A DNA stretch of 28,292 nucleotides from positions 1-28,292 of IMG/VR virus record IMGVR_UViG_3300042515_002341. One strand, written 5' to 3'. Numbering within the stretch: the first letter of the stretch is position 1; each line of letters starts with the position of its first letter. Under the pieces are notes generated by a model that saw only the letters and a list, made by a program, of their open reading frames with translations, ran no database searches and was not told the DNA's origin. Position numbers and translations under genes: made by a program. Origin of the DNA: a virus. Positions 14,617 to 22,043 of the stretch are shown here, in pieces.

Positions 14617-14955
14617 TCACTTCGTCCGTTCAAGAAGCCCGCGAAGAGCCACCACTCGGTCAGGCTCTTTCCCGCCGTACCACTCAGCGTCCAACTCTCG
14701 CCCGATGGCCTTCTCAATCGCCTCCCGCTCCGCATCGGTGAGCGTGGGCGAGCGGTAGAGCGGAACAACTTCGGCCATGCCGACCACAGCACCTTCGGCG
14801 TCTTGTCGATGGTACGCCAGCCACATCGGCACGCCGTTCCTGCCGACCGCTGCCCACGCTACCGGCACGCCGTTCCAGCGAGATGCAGACCCGTGCGAAC
14901 CAGCGGATGCAGGAGACGGCTCGGCACCGTCCTGCGGTTTCGTTTCGTCGCTCAT
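14617..14955 (-). CDS. Hypothetical accessory protein (VPLYRSPTLTDAEREA type)
   Basis: A 112-residue protein from ATG 14955, with AGGAG 6 bases upstream. The repeat-derived start MSDETKPQDGAEPSPASAGS leads into VPVAWAAVGRNG, a short beta segment, AEVVPLYRSPTLTDAEREAI and a helical RVVALRGLLERTK end. It is a fuller relative of the 101-residue protein and shares its R-T-K tail with the 95-residue one. VPLYR..LTDAEREA is a frequent motif in small phage proteins of unknown role. Confidence 0.75.
   Translation of the reverse strand: MSDETKPQDGAEPSPASAGSHGSASRWNGVPVAWAAVGRNGVPMWLAYHRQDAEGAVVGMAEVVPLYRSPTLTDAEREAIEKAIGRELDAEWYGGKEPDRVVALRGLLERTK
14895..14917 (-). repeat. GAACCAnnnGATGCA repeat, copy 5
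   Basis: Plus-strand GAACCAGCGGATGCAGGAGAC encodes SPASAGS in the 112-residue gene. It matches copy 4 at 20 of 21 positions. Confidence 0.75.
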
Positions 14956-14985
14956 GCTATGCTCCTGATCCTGCGAGTTCTGTGG

Positions 14986-15237
14986 CTACCTGCTCGTCTC
15001 GGGCGGGGCCGGGAGCGGCATCCAGTGGGTAACCTTTGCCGTCTCCGACCCAACTCCACGGGTGTGGGCCTCGTAGACGGTCTCGCCTCCGTGCATCGGG
15101 GCGTCGGCCCGGAAGTAGCCGTGCCGGAGCCGCAGGTAGCCGACCTGCTCAGTGCCGTCGAGCACGTCGTACTGCTCGGGGCAGGCCGGGCAGGTGAGGA
15201 GGAGCCGGTATCCGTCGATCTGGAGATCGCCGCTCAT
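14986..15237 (-). CDS. Chimeric small protein: CPEQYDV domain joined to a DUF551-type end
   Basis: An 83-residue protein starting at an ATGA junction. Residues 1-57 (IDGYRLLLTCPACPEQYDV, then QVGYLRLRHGYFRAD and GGETVYEAH) match a widespread small phage/bacterial family. That family normally ends in acidic residues of a KGDG.F type. Here the end is replaced by KVTHWMPLPAPPETSR, the tail of DUF551. The last 40 bases are near-identical to the end of the DUF551 gene at 14346, suggesting fusion by recombination. Function unknown. Confidence 0.8.
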   Translation of the reverse strand: MSGDLQIDGYRLLLTCPACPEQYDVLDGTEQVGYLRLRHGYFRADAPMHGGETVYEAHTRGVGSETAKVTHWMPLPAPPETSR

Positions 15238-15422
15238 TCGCCGGCCCCCTTCTTCATCTCCGCCTTCTCCATCCGCATGGCCTGCTCTTCCAGGCGTCGC
15301 ATCAAGTCTCGGATGACCCCGGAGACGCCGGCCATGTTTCTCACGACGTCCTTGTCGTGGCCGAAACGAACCATGAAGTCGATGTAGAGCAGGGCGCTGC
15401 TCGGGTCGTCGACGTAGCTCAT
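15234..15422 (-). CDS. Hypothetical helical protein
   Basis: A 62-residue protein starting MSYVDDPSSALLYIDFMVRF with ATGA overlaps at both ends. A C-terminal amphipathic helix (GVIRDLMRRLEEQAMRMEKA) looks coiled-coil-like. Function unknown. Tight coupling to both neighbours suggests co-expression with the paralogous 118-residue protein upstream. Confidence 0.7.
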   Translation of the reverse strand: MSYVDDPSSALLYIDFMVRFGHDKDVVRNMAGVSGVIRDLMRRLEEQAMRMEKAEMKKGAGE

Positions 15423-15775
15423 TGATTGAACCTCTTCAGGCACGACTTCGCGACCTTCTTGGCGTCCTGCCCCAGGAGGATCATCTCCATGCCGCCCTCC
15501 ATGTACCCGGCCTTGTACGCGTTCTCGGTCATCAGCCTGACGGACAGGCTCGCCGACTCCCGCTCCCTGGTCAGCATGGCCCTGAGCGACACGATCTCCT
15601 CGATGGCGGCCTGAACCAGTCCGCCCGGGTCGTGCTCCCCGCTCGGCGATTCCAGCCAGCGACGAAGCCTCGCGACGAGGTCTTTGTCCTGGGCTTCCAG
15701 ATACTCGGAGATGGCCTGGATCGCGTCGTCTCCGCCGCCCCTGATGCGAAGATCGAATTCCTTCATCCGGCCCAC
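15419..15775 (-). CDS. Hypothetical helical protein, paralogue of 13236..13502
   Basis: A 118-residue protein. The GTG at 15775 has AGGAGG 7 bases upstream and is preferred to the ATG at 15766, which is too far from it. After MGRMKEFDLRIRGGGDDAIQ the sequence DLVARLRRWLES, AAIEEIVSLRAMLTRERE, LSVRLMTENAYKAGYMEGG and MEMILLGQDAKKV follows the same order as the protein at 13236-13502. Function unknown; the two copies bracket the repeat-bearing genes. Confidence 0.75.
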   Translation of the reverse strand: MGRMKEFDLRIRGGGDDAIQAISEYLEAQDKDLVARLRRWLESPSGEHDPGGLVQAAIEEIVSLRAMLTRERESASLSVRLMTENAYKAGYMEGGMEMILLGQDAKKVAKSCLKRFNQ

Positions 15776-15830
15776 GGGACGCCCTCCTGGCGGTACGCGA
15801 GCCCAGACTTTACCAGGATCTATTGGTATG

Positions 15831-16055
15831 TCAAGCCGATTGGCGGGCGATCGGCTGATCGGGCGGCAGCATGGCGACGGCGTCGTCCCACGGGATCACC
15901 TCGACTGCGTCCATGAGCGCGGCTTTGTCTGCGGCCTGCCACATGCCGTGCAGCAACCCGCCGGGCTCGACCCCCAGGCCGTGATGGATCACGCATCGCC
16001 CCTGACGACACAGCGATACCTGGACCCCAGGATCGTGCGGCCGAAAGACGTTCAC
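15831..16055 (-). CDS. Doubtful small protein opposite an integrase-like frame
   Basis: A 74-residue frame from GTG 16055 with no visible ribosome-binding site. The C-terminal part (AVEVIPWDDAVAMLPPD) looks like real protein, and codon bias over 15831-15955 favours this strand. Over 15957-16055 codon bias no longer favours it, and the plus strand carries an integrase-like ending there. It fits the direction of its neighbours. A shorter gene from an internal ATG (MWQAADKAALMDAVEV) is also possible. Confidence 0.45.
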   Translation of the reverse strand: MNVFRPHDPGVQVSLCRQGRCVIHHGLGVEPGGLLHGMWQAADKAALMDAVEVIPWDDAVAMLPPDQPIARQSA

Positions 16056-16079
16056 GCGGCGCTGCCGAAGGTCAGCTAA
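15957..16079 (+). pseudogene. Possible remnant of a tyrosine-recombinase C-terminus
   Basis: The only plausible plus-strand coding signal in the window. The frame reads AGLDPQAVMDHASPLTTQRY followed by LDPRIVRPKDVHAALPKVS and a stop. The order H-x-S-x-x-TT-x-x-Y, DPR, DV and ALP resembles the box-II end of tyrosine recombinases, including the catalytic tyrosine. Upstream residues do not match an integrase, so at most about 40 residues remain. It overlaps a minus-strand frame and could be chance. Confidence 0.3.
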
Positions 16080-16147
16080 AGTCCCGCCGCCTCAACGAAC
16101 GCGGCCTCTCGCCTCACGGTAGCCCAGCAGGGCGTATGCCTTGCGGG

Positions 16148-16333
16148 TCACGCAGTCCCTGCCTCGTCGGGCGGCGGAACAATCTCGCCGTCCATGTAGA
16201 CCCAGCCGATCCCCGGCAGCGTGTCCGTCTCCACCCACTCGCCACCGTGCGTGGTGGCTGCCCACTCGGCACTGTCGCAGACTATGACGCGAGCAACGAC
16301 GCCCTCCACGATCTGCACGCAAAACCTCTCCAT
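16148..16333 (-). CDS. Small tail-fibre-associated protein (GIGW-Y type)
   Basis: A 61-residue protein. ATG 16333 has GGAGG 5 bases upstream and overlaps the end of the adhesin gene region. It reads MERFCVQIVEGVVARVIVCD, then EWV and LPGIGWVYMDGEIVPPPDE. The plan of a valine-rich start, EW, and a GIGW.Y..G...PP end is common for small phage proteins encoded right after fibre or adhesin genes. They may act in assembly, but this is not proven. Confidence 0.75.
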   Translation of the reverse strand: MERFCVQIVEGVVARVIVCDSAEWAATTHGGEWVETDTLPGIGWVYMDGEIVPPPDEAGTA

Positions 16334-16335
16334 CA

Positions 16336-17175
16336 CTACCTCCGAAATCGCACTACAACGACGCCACTCCCACCAGCGCCGCCGGTGACGCTATTGTTTC
16401 CGCCAGCGCCACCGCCTCCTCTGTTCGCGGTCGCGCCTCGCCCGCTGGAGGCACCGCCGCCAATGCCAGCAGTTCCCGACGACGAGCCGCCGCCACCCTG
16501 ACAATAGGTTGTCGCCGTGCCAGAGATGGAGGACGACGACCCAGCGCCACGCGCTCCTCCGGACGCACTGGCAGCGTTGCCGCCAGCACCGCCAGCGCCG
16601 CCGCCACCACCACCAGCAGAGTTACCGCCCGAGTCGAATCCGGTGCCGCCACTGTTGCCTTGCCCTGATGTTCCGCTGCCCGCCGACGTGGCCGCCGATG
16701 GATTGTTTCCGCCGCCGCCACCCGAACCGCCAGACCGGCCCGGTTGCTGCTGGTTGGACAGACCTCTCGCACCGCCACCACCGCCGCCGGTCGCCGAGAT
16801 GCTCAGTGCGGAGGAGCTATTGCCGTCGCCGCCCTGCACACCGAACGTGCCATTCCAGGCCGCCCCGGAGCCTCCAGCGCCCACCGTAACGGCGTAGCCC
16901 TGTGCGATCACGGTGGCGCTGCCAGTACGCAAACCACCAGCGCCGCCGCCACCAGCATAGTGCGAGCCACCACCACCACCGCCGGCTGCGATGAGATACT
17001 CGACTTCCCCGCCGCGAGAGAACGTGAGCGTGCCGCTAGTGTGAAAGATAAACGCTCGCCACTGGACGCCGTCCGCCGTGTAATCCACCGGCGAGATGGT
17101 GTTGTTGCTGCCGTCGACAGCCGTGGCGGCGGGCGTTGCCGGTGCGCGGAAAAATCCGAGTTTGCCTGCAAGCAT
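16336..17175 (-). CDS. Glycine-rich tail adhesin (poly-glycine type)
   Basis: A 279-residue protein starting MLAGKLGFFRAP at ATG 17175, 5 bases after the previous stop. A short beta domain (DGVQWRAFIFHTSGTLTFSR, EVEYLIAAGG) leads into about 200 residues dominated by glycine runs, and it ends GGSGVVVVRFRR. This is the standard glycine-rich phage tail domain. Such runs form poly-glycine II sheets at fibre tips, as in T4-type gp38 adhesins, and loops between them set host range. The repeats make this stretch prone to recombination. The role is inferred from family and position. Confidence 0.8.
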   Translation of the reverse strand: MLAGKLGFFRAPATPAATAVDGSNNTISPVDYTADGVQWRAFIFHTSGTLTFSRGGEVEYLIAAGGGGGGSHYAGGGGAGGLRTGSATVIAQGYAVTVGAGGSGAAWNGTFGVQGGDGNSSSALSISATGGGGGGARGLSNQQQPGRSGGSGGGGGNNPSAATSAGSGTSGQGNSGGTGFDSGGNSAGGGGGGAGGAGGNAASASGGARGAGSSSSISGTATTYCQGGGGSSSGTAGIGGGASSGRGATANRGGGGAGGNNSVTGGAGGSGVVVVRFRR

Positions 17176-17180
17176 TGGCG

Positions 17181-17645
17181 TTAATAATTCTGCGAGGCGG
17201 CGCCGTACCAGTTCGTGCCGTTGCTGACGAAGACCAGCACGTCCACCTTGCCATTGGTCGCTGTGATCGTCGGGGCCGTTCCTCCAGGCCACAAAACGCC
17301 CGTAAACGTCGCCGTGAATGTGCCGGATTGCGTGAGAATCAAAGTGAGCGACGCCCCTGCGGTAGCGGATGGCATGGTAAACGTGCAGTTGCCGGTCAGC
17401 GTCACGGTCTGAACGCTACCACTCGTGAGGCTTAGAGTCGTGGAGGTGCCGGAGTTGCCGACTGTGACGGTTTGCTCAAGGACGACGGGGAGGCGAGCGG
17501 CAGCGACGGTGCCGGTGAGATTCCCGGCGTCCACTGTCGTCGGGATCGGGACGATCTCCCACGCTGAACCAGTCCACTGATAGACGCGACCGTTCTGCGT
17601 GGATTGCTGTCCGATTGTCGGCGATGATGGGAATGAGAATGGCAT
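17181..17645 (-). CDS. Beta-structured tail fibre protein
   Basis: A 154-residue protein beginning MPFSFPSSPTIGQQSTQNGR with a YQWTGSAWEIVP strand, the typical P..P..GQ...NG..Y.W.G..W N-terminus of phage fibre and baseplate adaptor proteins. The rest is serine/threonine-rich beta sequence (TLTGNCTFTMPSA, LILTQSGTFTATF, GKVDVLVFVSNGTNWYG) of the kind at fibre ends. It lies between a helical putative assembly protein and the glycine-rich adhesin. Confidence 0.75.
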   Translation of the reverse strand: MPFSFPSSPTIGQQSTQNGRVYQWTGSAWEIVPIPTTVDAGNLTGTVAAARLPVVLEQTVTVGNSGTSTTLSLTSGSVQTVTLTGNCTFTMPSATAGASLTLILTQSGTFTATFTGVLWPGGTAPTITATNGKVDVLVFVSNGTNWYGAASQNY

Positions 17646-17689
17646 TTAGGCTGCCTCTTTTGGGTTCAAGTATATCTTCGCGGTCTGCG

Positions 17690-18106
17690 TCACAGCTTCT
17701 TGGCCTCGACAAACGCCGCGTCCACCTGCTCTGCCGTCATGCCGAGCGAGGCTGCGAACTGGCCTACGAGCGGGTGATCGCGACGCACTTCTAAGCCGTA
17801 TTCCCAGGCTACGCGAGCCTCATCGCGGGCGGGCTGCGGCAGAGAGTCAATGAGCGAGTCCACCTGAGCGAGCGACACTCCTGACCTTAGAAGCGCCATC
17901 CGAAACTGGTACGGCGTGACGCTCTCGGGCACGGACGGCGTCGGCGTCACCCACTGCCCACCAGACCAGACGGACTCGGGCGAGGGCTGCGGGGGCTGCG
18001 GTGCCCACGCTGCGGCCTTGGGGTTGCCTGCTGCCGTCCAGGCTGCGATCTGCTCGCCGAGGCCGCGCACGTCGGACGGATCTTCGATGCTGTAGTAGAG
18101 CGTCAT
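17690..18106 (-). CDS. Putative tail-fibre assembly or adaptor protein
   Basis: A 138-residue protein. ATG 18106 overlaps the previous stop by one base (TGATG). The N-terminal half has a flexible proline-rich linker (WAPQPPQPSPESVW). The C-terminal half is helical: TPYQFRMALLRSGVSLAQVD, RDEARVAWEYGLEVRRDHPL and GMTAEQVDAAFVEAKKL. The TP.QFR.AL...G....V pattern recurs in small phage proteins beside fibre genes, where a chaperone role is suspected. The specific function is not established. Confidence 0.65.
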   Translation of the reverse strand: MTLYYSIEDPSDVRGLGEQIAAWTAAGNPKAAAWAPQPPQPSPESVWSGGQWVTPTPSVPESVTPYQFRMALLRSGVSLAQVDSLIDSLPQPARDEARVAWEYGLEVRRDHPLVGQFAASLGMTAEQVDAAFVEAKKL

Positions 18107-18741
18107 CAATAGACCCTTGGGTGGTTGGCGACGGTGGCCGTGTTGTTGTTCGTGATCGCAAGTCCGCCGCGAAGATCGACAAGATCGCGGATCAGCGGGG
18201 CGTAGAACACAAGCGACTGCGGTCGCACGCGGTCGCAGGTGAATCCCTTTGCGAGCGAGGCGACCTCGGCGGCCGTCAGGGCGACGTTCCAGACGCCGAC
18301 CTCGGCGACGTCGCCCGCAAGATAAACGCCAACGGTAGTCGCCCAGCCCGCGCCGACAGTGATTGTGTTGGCCGTGTTTTGTATTCCTACGTCGGTGAAG
18401 TCTTGGGCTCCGGCGGTTCCGTTCATGTACGCGAGGCGGTTGGATCGCGACTGAAATACTGCGCAGCCGTGAATGCGCACATTGGCAACAACACCGCCCC
18501 CCTCAAAATTTGAAGCGGTCGTTACGGATGGCCCAACAGACACCGCCTGAACTTGCGCAAACTGCGTTGTAAGGCCCAACTGGTTCCGATGCGTCTCCCC
18601 GGAGACGCCAACGGCGACGACGCGCGCCGGTGCTGAAGCTGCTGTCGTCCGCATCCACGCGGCAATCGTCAGCGGCGGCCCGTCGACGGGCGATGAAGCC
18701 GTGGAAAGATATTGATTCGACCCGTTGAAAGAATACGCCAT
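18106..18741 (-). CDS. LamG/concanavalin A-like domain protein
   Basis: A 211-residue protein starting MAYSFNGSNQYLSTASSPVD. The order F.GS.QYL, LTIAAWMRTTA, YMNGTAG, and VGVYLAGDVAEVGVWNVALT, then AAEVASLAKG is the classic LamG-like jelly roll found in carbohydrate-binding and phage tail proteins. The last 45 residues (SLVFYAPLIRDLVDLRGGLA) are also usual for phage versions. I prefer ATG 18741 to the overlapping GTG. It probably decorates the tail and binds surface polysaccharide (inference). Confidence 0.82.
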   Translation of the reverse strand: MAYSFNGSNQYLSTASSPVDGPPLTIAAWMRTTAASAPARVVAVGVSGETHRNQLGLTTQFAQVQAVSVGPSVTTASNFEGGGVVANVRIHGCAVFQSRSNRLAYMNGTAGAQDFTDVGIQNTANTITVGAGWATTVGVYLAGDVAEVGVWNVALTAAEVASLAKGFTCDRVRPQSLVFYAPLIRDLVDLRGGLAITNNNTATVANHPRVY

Positions 18742-21437
18742 CACGCCACCAGCACTTCCACGGCGACGAGTTCAGCGTCCCCGGTCATCGTGTCGTTCGT
18801 CGCGTCGTCGGCGTTCCTGAACACCTTCAATCGAAATCGATCCCCGGCTGCGATTGAGTCAATCGCCGTCGCCGTGATCGAGGTGACCGTCTCGATGCCG
18901 CTTGTCCCGTTCGCTGCACCAGTGGCCTCGGTCGCCGCGTCGAACGAATCGGAGTCGAGGTCCGTGCCGGTCTTCTCGAACTGCACGCCCCAGCGGCAGT
19001 TTCCGCTCGTCGCCGAGGTCGCCATCCAGGCGATGCGGACGATGAGCCCGCTGGTCAGCGTGGCACCCTCGGGGATCACGCCGGCAAACACGGCGCTCTC
19101 GTCGGTCGCCGCGTCGAAGTCGAGGACGGCGATGCCTGTCCCTCGGGTGTCGAGCGTGGCGAAGTTCGTCGATGGGGGCTGGTTGTCTTGCGGTGTAAAA
19201 ACTGCCAAAGTCTTTGTGCCACTTGTCGGCAAAGATTGCCACGACGAATCACCTCTGAGCCACGTCGACGCCGACGCCGTCCCGCCGCCGAGCAGAGAGG
19301 TTGCGATGATGCCGCTGGTGATGTCACTGGCCGAATGGGTGTGAGCGGGCAGGAACGCCCCAGCAGGGCCGATCTCGGCGTACTGCGATCCAACCCAGCG
19401 GTAGGCCCGCCCGTCGTCAGTTGCGATGTAGAGCAGGCTGGCGTTGCCTGTGGCCGGAAAACTTGCGGCAGTCAGGTACTCGACCACCTCCTCCGGCGAG
19501 GCTGCGGCGACGGCAGCAGAAAAGTCAGTGATTGAACTGGCTTCATGCGTGTGACTCGCCGCCGCATAGCTCGTGCTGACGGAGATCACTCCGTCGGTGA
19601 TCGTGATGCCGCTGCCGATCTTGACGCCGCCCAGGACGCTTCCGGTCGCCGTTAGCAATGAGTATGCGGACGGCGTCCCGGACAGGTCTGAGTAGGCGCC
19701 GCTCGTTGCCACACTAGCCAGCCCGCTGACGTCGGCGGCGGCAATCGTCACTGCTCCAGTGCGGCCAGCCACGCTGGTGACGTTCGCCGACACGGTGCCG
19801 CTGGTGACAGACAGCCCAGAGCCGACGACGACCGCACCGGCCGTCGTGGTCGTGGCGGCCGGCAACCTCGCCGCAGACACAGTTCCGCTCGTCAGCAGGC
19901 TGGCGTCCGTCGTTGGCGGCGAGGCCGCGACGACGGCAGTCGTGAAGTCTGAGATCGTCGATGCCGTCTGCGTTCCGGTGTGCGTCGATCGGTCACGAAG
20001 CTGGGCATCCGTCGAGTTCGCCGTCGCGCCGGAAGCAATGCCGTCGAGCTTCGTTTTTGCTGCTGACGCGGACCACCACGCAGCGATGGCCTGGACGATT
20101 CGCTGTGCAGTCCACGCCCGGCGAGTCGTGGACGTCCCGGCCTCGGCCTCCAACTGGTCGACAGTCTCGGCTGACCACTCCCGAGAGTCCGACAGCCTGG
20201 AGTCGGAAGACGCGACCGCCCCCGAGACGTCCGAGACTCCGAGCGTGATCGAGCCCGTCCGCCCCGCGACGCTCTGGACTGGCGATGCGGCGGCTGCCCT
20301 GGCTGTCGTGTGGTACAGGTTGACCGACCCCTCGGCGACACTGTCGGTCGAGCCGGGCGAGGGGCTGATCTCGACGTAGACGCTCCCAGACCAGCGGTAA
20401 TTCTTGTTCGAGTCCAGGGCGACGTAGATTTTCCCGGCCTCTCCCGTGGCCGGGAATGAGGCCAGACTCGCCGCCTCGACAACGTCGTCGACGTAGGAAG
20501 GCAGGAGCGAGGAAGGAATCAGGCCTCCGACGAGCAGGGGCACGTTTCCGCTCAACCTCGCATCCGCAAGAGTCCCGGACGTGAGCAGGCTGGCGTTGGT
20601 TGTCGGCGGTGCAGCGGCCACGACGGCCGACGAGAAGTCGGTAATCTGCGACGCCGTGTGGAAGTGCGTGGAGGGCACGAACGACGACGGCTTGTTGCTG
20701 ACCCCGTCCCAGGTCACCACATACAGGCCGCCGCTGGTCACCCGCCCGTAGGAGTCCACGGTCACGGACGTGTACGTTCCAGGGCTCGCTCCACTGAGCG
20801 GCAGTCGAAACGCGGACAGAGTTCCGCTCACGATGTCGGAGCCGGAGAGCGTGACGGCGCCAGTTCTTCCGGCAACGCTCTGCACCGGGGCCGCCGCCGC
20901 CGCTCGGGCCGCCGTGTGGTACAGGTTCACCGATCCCTCGGTGACGCTGTCGGTCGAGCCCGGGGACGGGCTGATCTCGATGTAGGTGGTTCCAGACCAC
21001 CGGTAGGTCTTCCCTGTGTCGGCGGCGACGTAGACCTTGCCTGATTCCCCGGACGCCGGCATCACCGCCAGCGAGGCGTACTCCAGGACGTCGTCGACGT
21101 AGGACGGGAGGTACGCCGACGGGATCAGGCCGTCCGCGAGCGTCGGCTTGCTGTCGAGGGACGCCTGGAGCCCGGAGACGTCCGAGATGCCATGCTGGTG
21201 GGCGGCAAGGACAAGCGACCCGCCGGATGTTGACAGTCCAGACCCGATCGACAGGGAGACGGTCTGAGTCGCGGAGTTGTACGAAACCGGGGGCGTGGCG
21301 TACACGACTCCGGCGGGGCCGACTGGGCCCGCACCACCGGTCACCTCTGCGGAGATACCGCCTCCGGATAGGGTCGCGGAAATCTCCTCACCGCTGACGG
21401 TGACAGCGATCTGCTCCGATCCGGAGGTGACATTCAC
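18741..21437 (-). CDS. Large modular tail fibre protein
   Basis: An 898-residue fibre. Start GTG 21437 overlaps the BppU-like stop (GTGA). Repeated modules alternate LPSYVDDVLEYASLAVMPA, then a GKVYVAADTGKTYRWSGTTY segment and SVNLYHTAARAAAA with PVQSVAGRTGAVTLSGSDI. Several FTTAVVAASPPTTDASLLTS blocks and an AHTHSASDI block follow. The C-terminal 160 residues (FTPQDNQPPSTNFATLDTRG, VLDFDAATDESAVFAG, DLDSDSFDAA) are a compact domain common at the ends of environmental phage fibres. It is the main shaft of the larger tail module. Host receptor unknown. Confidence 0.88.
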   Translation of the reverse strand: MNVTSGSEQIAVTVSGEEISATLSGGGISAEVTGGAGPVGPAGVVYATPPVSYNSATQTVSLSIGSGLSTSGGSLVLAAHQHGISDVSGLQASLDSKPTLADGLIPSAYLPSYVDDVLEYASLAVMPASGESGKVYVAADTGKTYRWSGTTYIEISPSPGSTDSVTEGSVNLYHTAARAAAAAPVQSVAGRTGAVTLSGSDIVSGTLSAFRLPLSGASPGTYTSVTVDSYGRVTSGGLYVVTWDGVSNKPSSFVPSTHFHTASQITDFSSAVVAAAPPTTNASLLTSGTLADARLSGNVPLLVGGLIPSSLLPSYVDDVVEAASLASFPATGEAGKIYVALDSNKNYRWSGSVYVEISPSPGSTDSVAEGSVNLYHTTARAAAASPVQSVAGRTGSITLGVSDVSGAVASSDSRLSDSREWSAETVDQLEAEAGTSTTRRAWTAQRIVQAIAAWWSASAAKTKLDGIASGATANSTDAQLRDRSTHTGTQTASTISDFTTAVVAASPPTTDASLLTSGTVSAARLPAATTTTAGAVVVGSGLSVTSGTVSANVTSVAGRTGAVTIAAADVSGLASVATSGAYSDLSGTPSAYSLLTATGSVLGGVKIGSGITITDGVISVSTSYAAASHTHEASSITDFSAAVAAASPEEVVEYLTAASFPATGNASLLYIATDDGRAYRWVGSQYAEIGPAGAFLPAHTHSASDITSGIIATSLLGGGTASASTWLRGDSSWQSLPTSGTKTLAVFTPQDNQPPSTNFATLDTRGTGIAVLDFDAATDESAVFAGVIPEGATLTSGLIVRIAWMATSATSGNCRWGVQFEKTGTDLDSDSFDAATEATGAANGTSGIETVTSITATAIDSIAAGDRFRLKVFRNADDATNDTMTGDAELVAVEVLVA

Positions 21438-21751
21438 CGCACAACCTCTGCGTGGCCCTGGAGGTAGGTCTTGTTTGTCGAGCCCTGGACGCTCGTCATC
21501 CTCCAGGAGTAGGTCCCCGGGGCCAGCGACGAGGTCTGCGAGTCCGTCAGCGAGATGCCGACCTTACCGGCAGCCACGTCCACCATCGTGATCGTGAACG
21601 TGCCGACCTGCTGCCCAGTGACGACGCTATGAAGGGAGGCCGCGACCGAGTGCCCGGTCATTGGCACGGAGAAGTCGACGGTTGCCGCGAAGTCGTCTCC
21701 GGACTTCATCAGGAGACTGAGTTGTCCCGGAAGCGAGTTGTAGAGGGCCAT
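21434..21751 (-). CDS. BppU-like adaptor, paralogue of 10958..11308
   Basis: A 105-residue beta-rich protein beginning MALYNSLPGQLSLLMKSGDD, then FAATVDFSVPMTGHSVAASL, KVGISLTDSQTSSLAPGTYS and WRM, ending GHAEVVR. The charged GDD at about 18-20, the DFS.PMTG strand and the T..QT..L..G.Y.W ending are the marks of BppU-like N-terminal domains. It is translationally coupled to the large fibre, as its counterpart is to the repeat fibre, so it likely anchors the fibre to the baseplate. Confidence 0.7.
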   Translation of the reverse strand: MALYNSLPGQLSLLMKSGDDFAATVDFSVPMTGHSVAASLHSVVTGQQVGTFTITMVDVAAGKVGISLTDSQTSSLAPGTYSWRMTSVQGSTNKTYLQGHAEVVR

Positions 21752-21754
21752 AGA

Positions 21755-22042
21755 TCACCTGACAGGCCTTGCCGCCTCGAACATGGCGGCTATCGCCGTC
21801 TGAAGATTTGGACCAAGCAGTTCGAGCACGCGAGCCTCCGCCTGGGCCTGCGTGTAGTCTCCAACGGCGTCGTAGGTCTCGCCCTCCCAGAGCAGGAGCG
21901 GCGGGCAGAAGCTCAGCCGAGCGAGGACGCGACGAGCCCGCGAGTCGTCGATCAGCGTCAGAGGAAGTTCGCTGAAGGTTCGGGTGACGGGCTCGCTGCC
22001 CCTGCCCGGAAATGAGATTTGAACTGACTGCGGAAGCTGCAT
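21755..22042 (-). CDS. Small tail-module protein, paralogue of 8108..8365
   Basis: A 95-residue protein from ATG 22042, one base after the spike gene's stop. TFSELPLTLIDDSRARRVLA, then PPLLLWEGETYDAVGDYTQA and QAEARVLELLG match the protein at 8108-8365 closely. The DYTQAQ.EARV helix is the most conserved part. The pair shows that the two tail modules share ancestry. Function unknown; its place between spike and BppU-like genes suggests a structural or assembly role. Confidence 0.75.
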   Translation of the reverse strand: MQLPQSVQISFPGRGSEPVTRTFSELPLTLIDDSRARRVLARLSFCPPLLLWEGETYDAVGDYTQAQAEARVLELLGPNLQTAIAAMFEAARPVR

Positions 22043-22043
22043 G

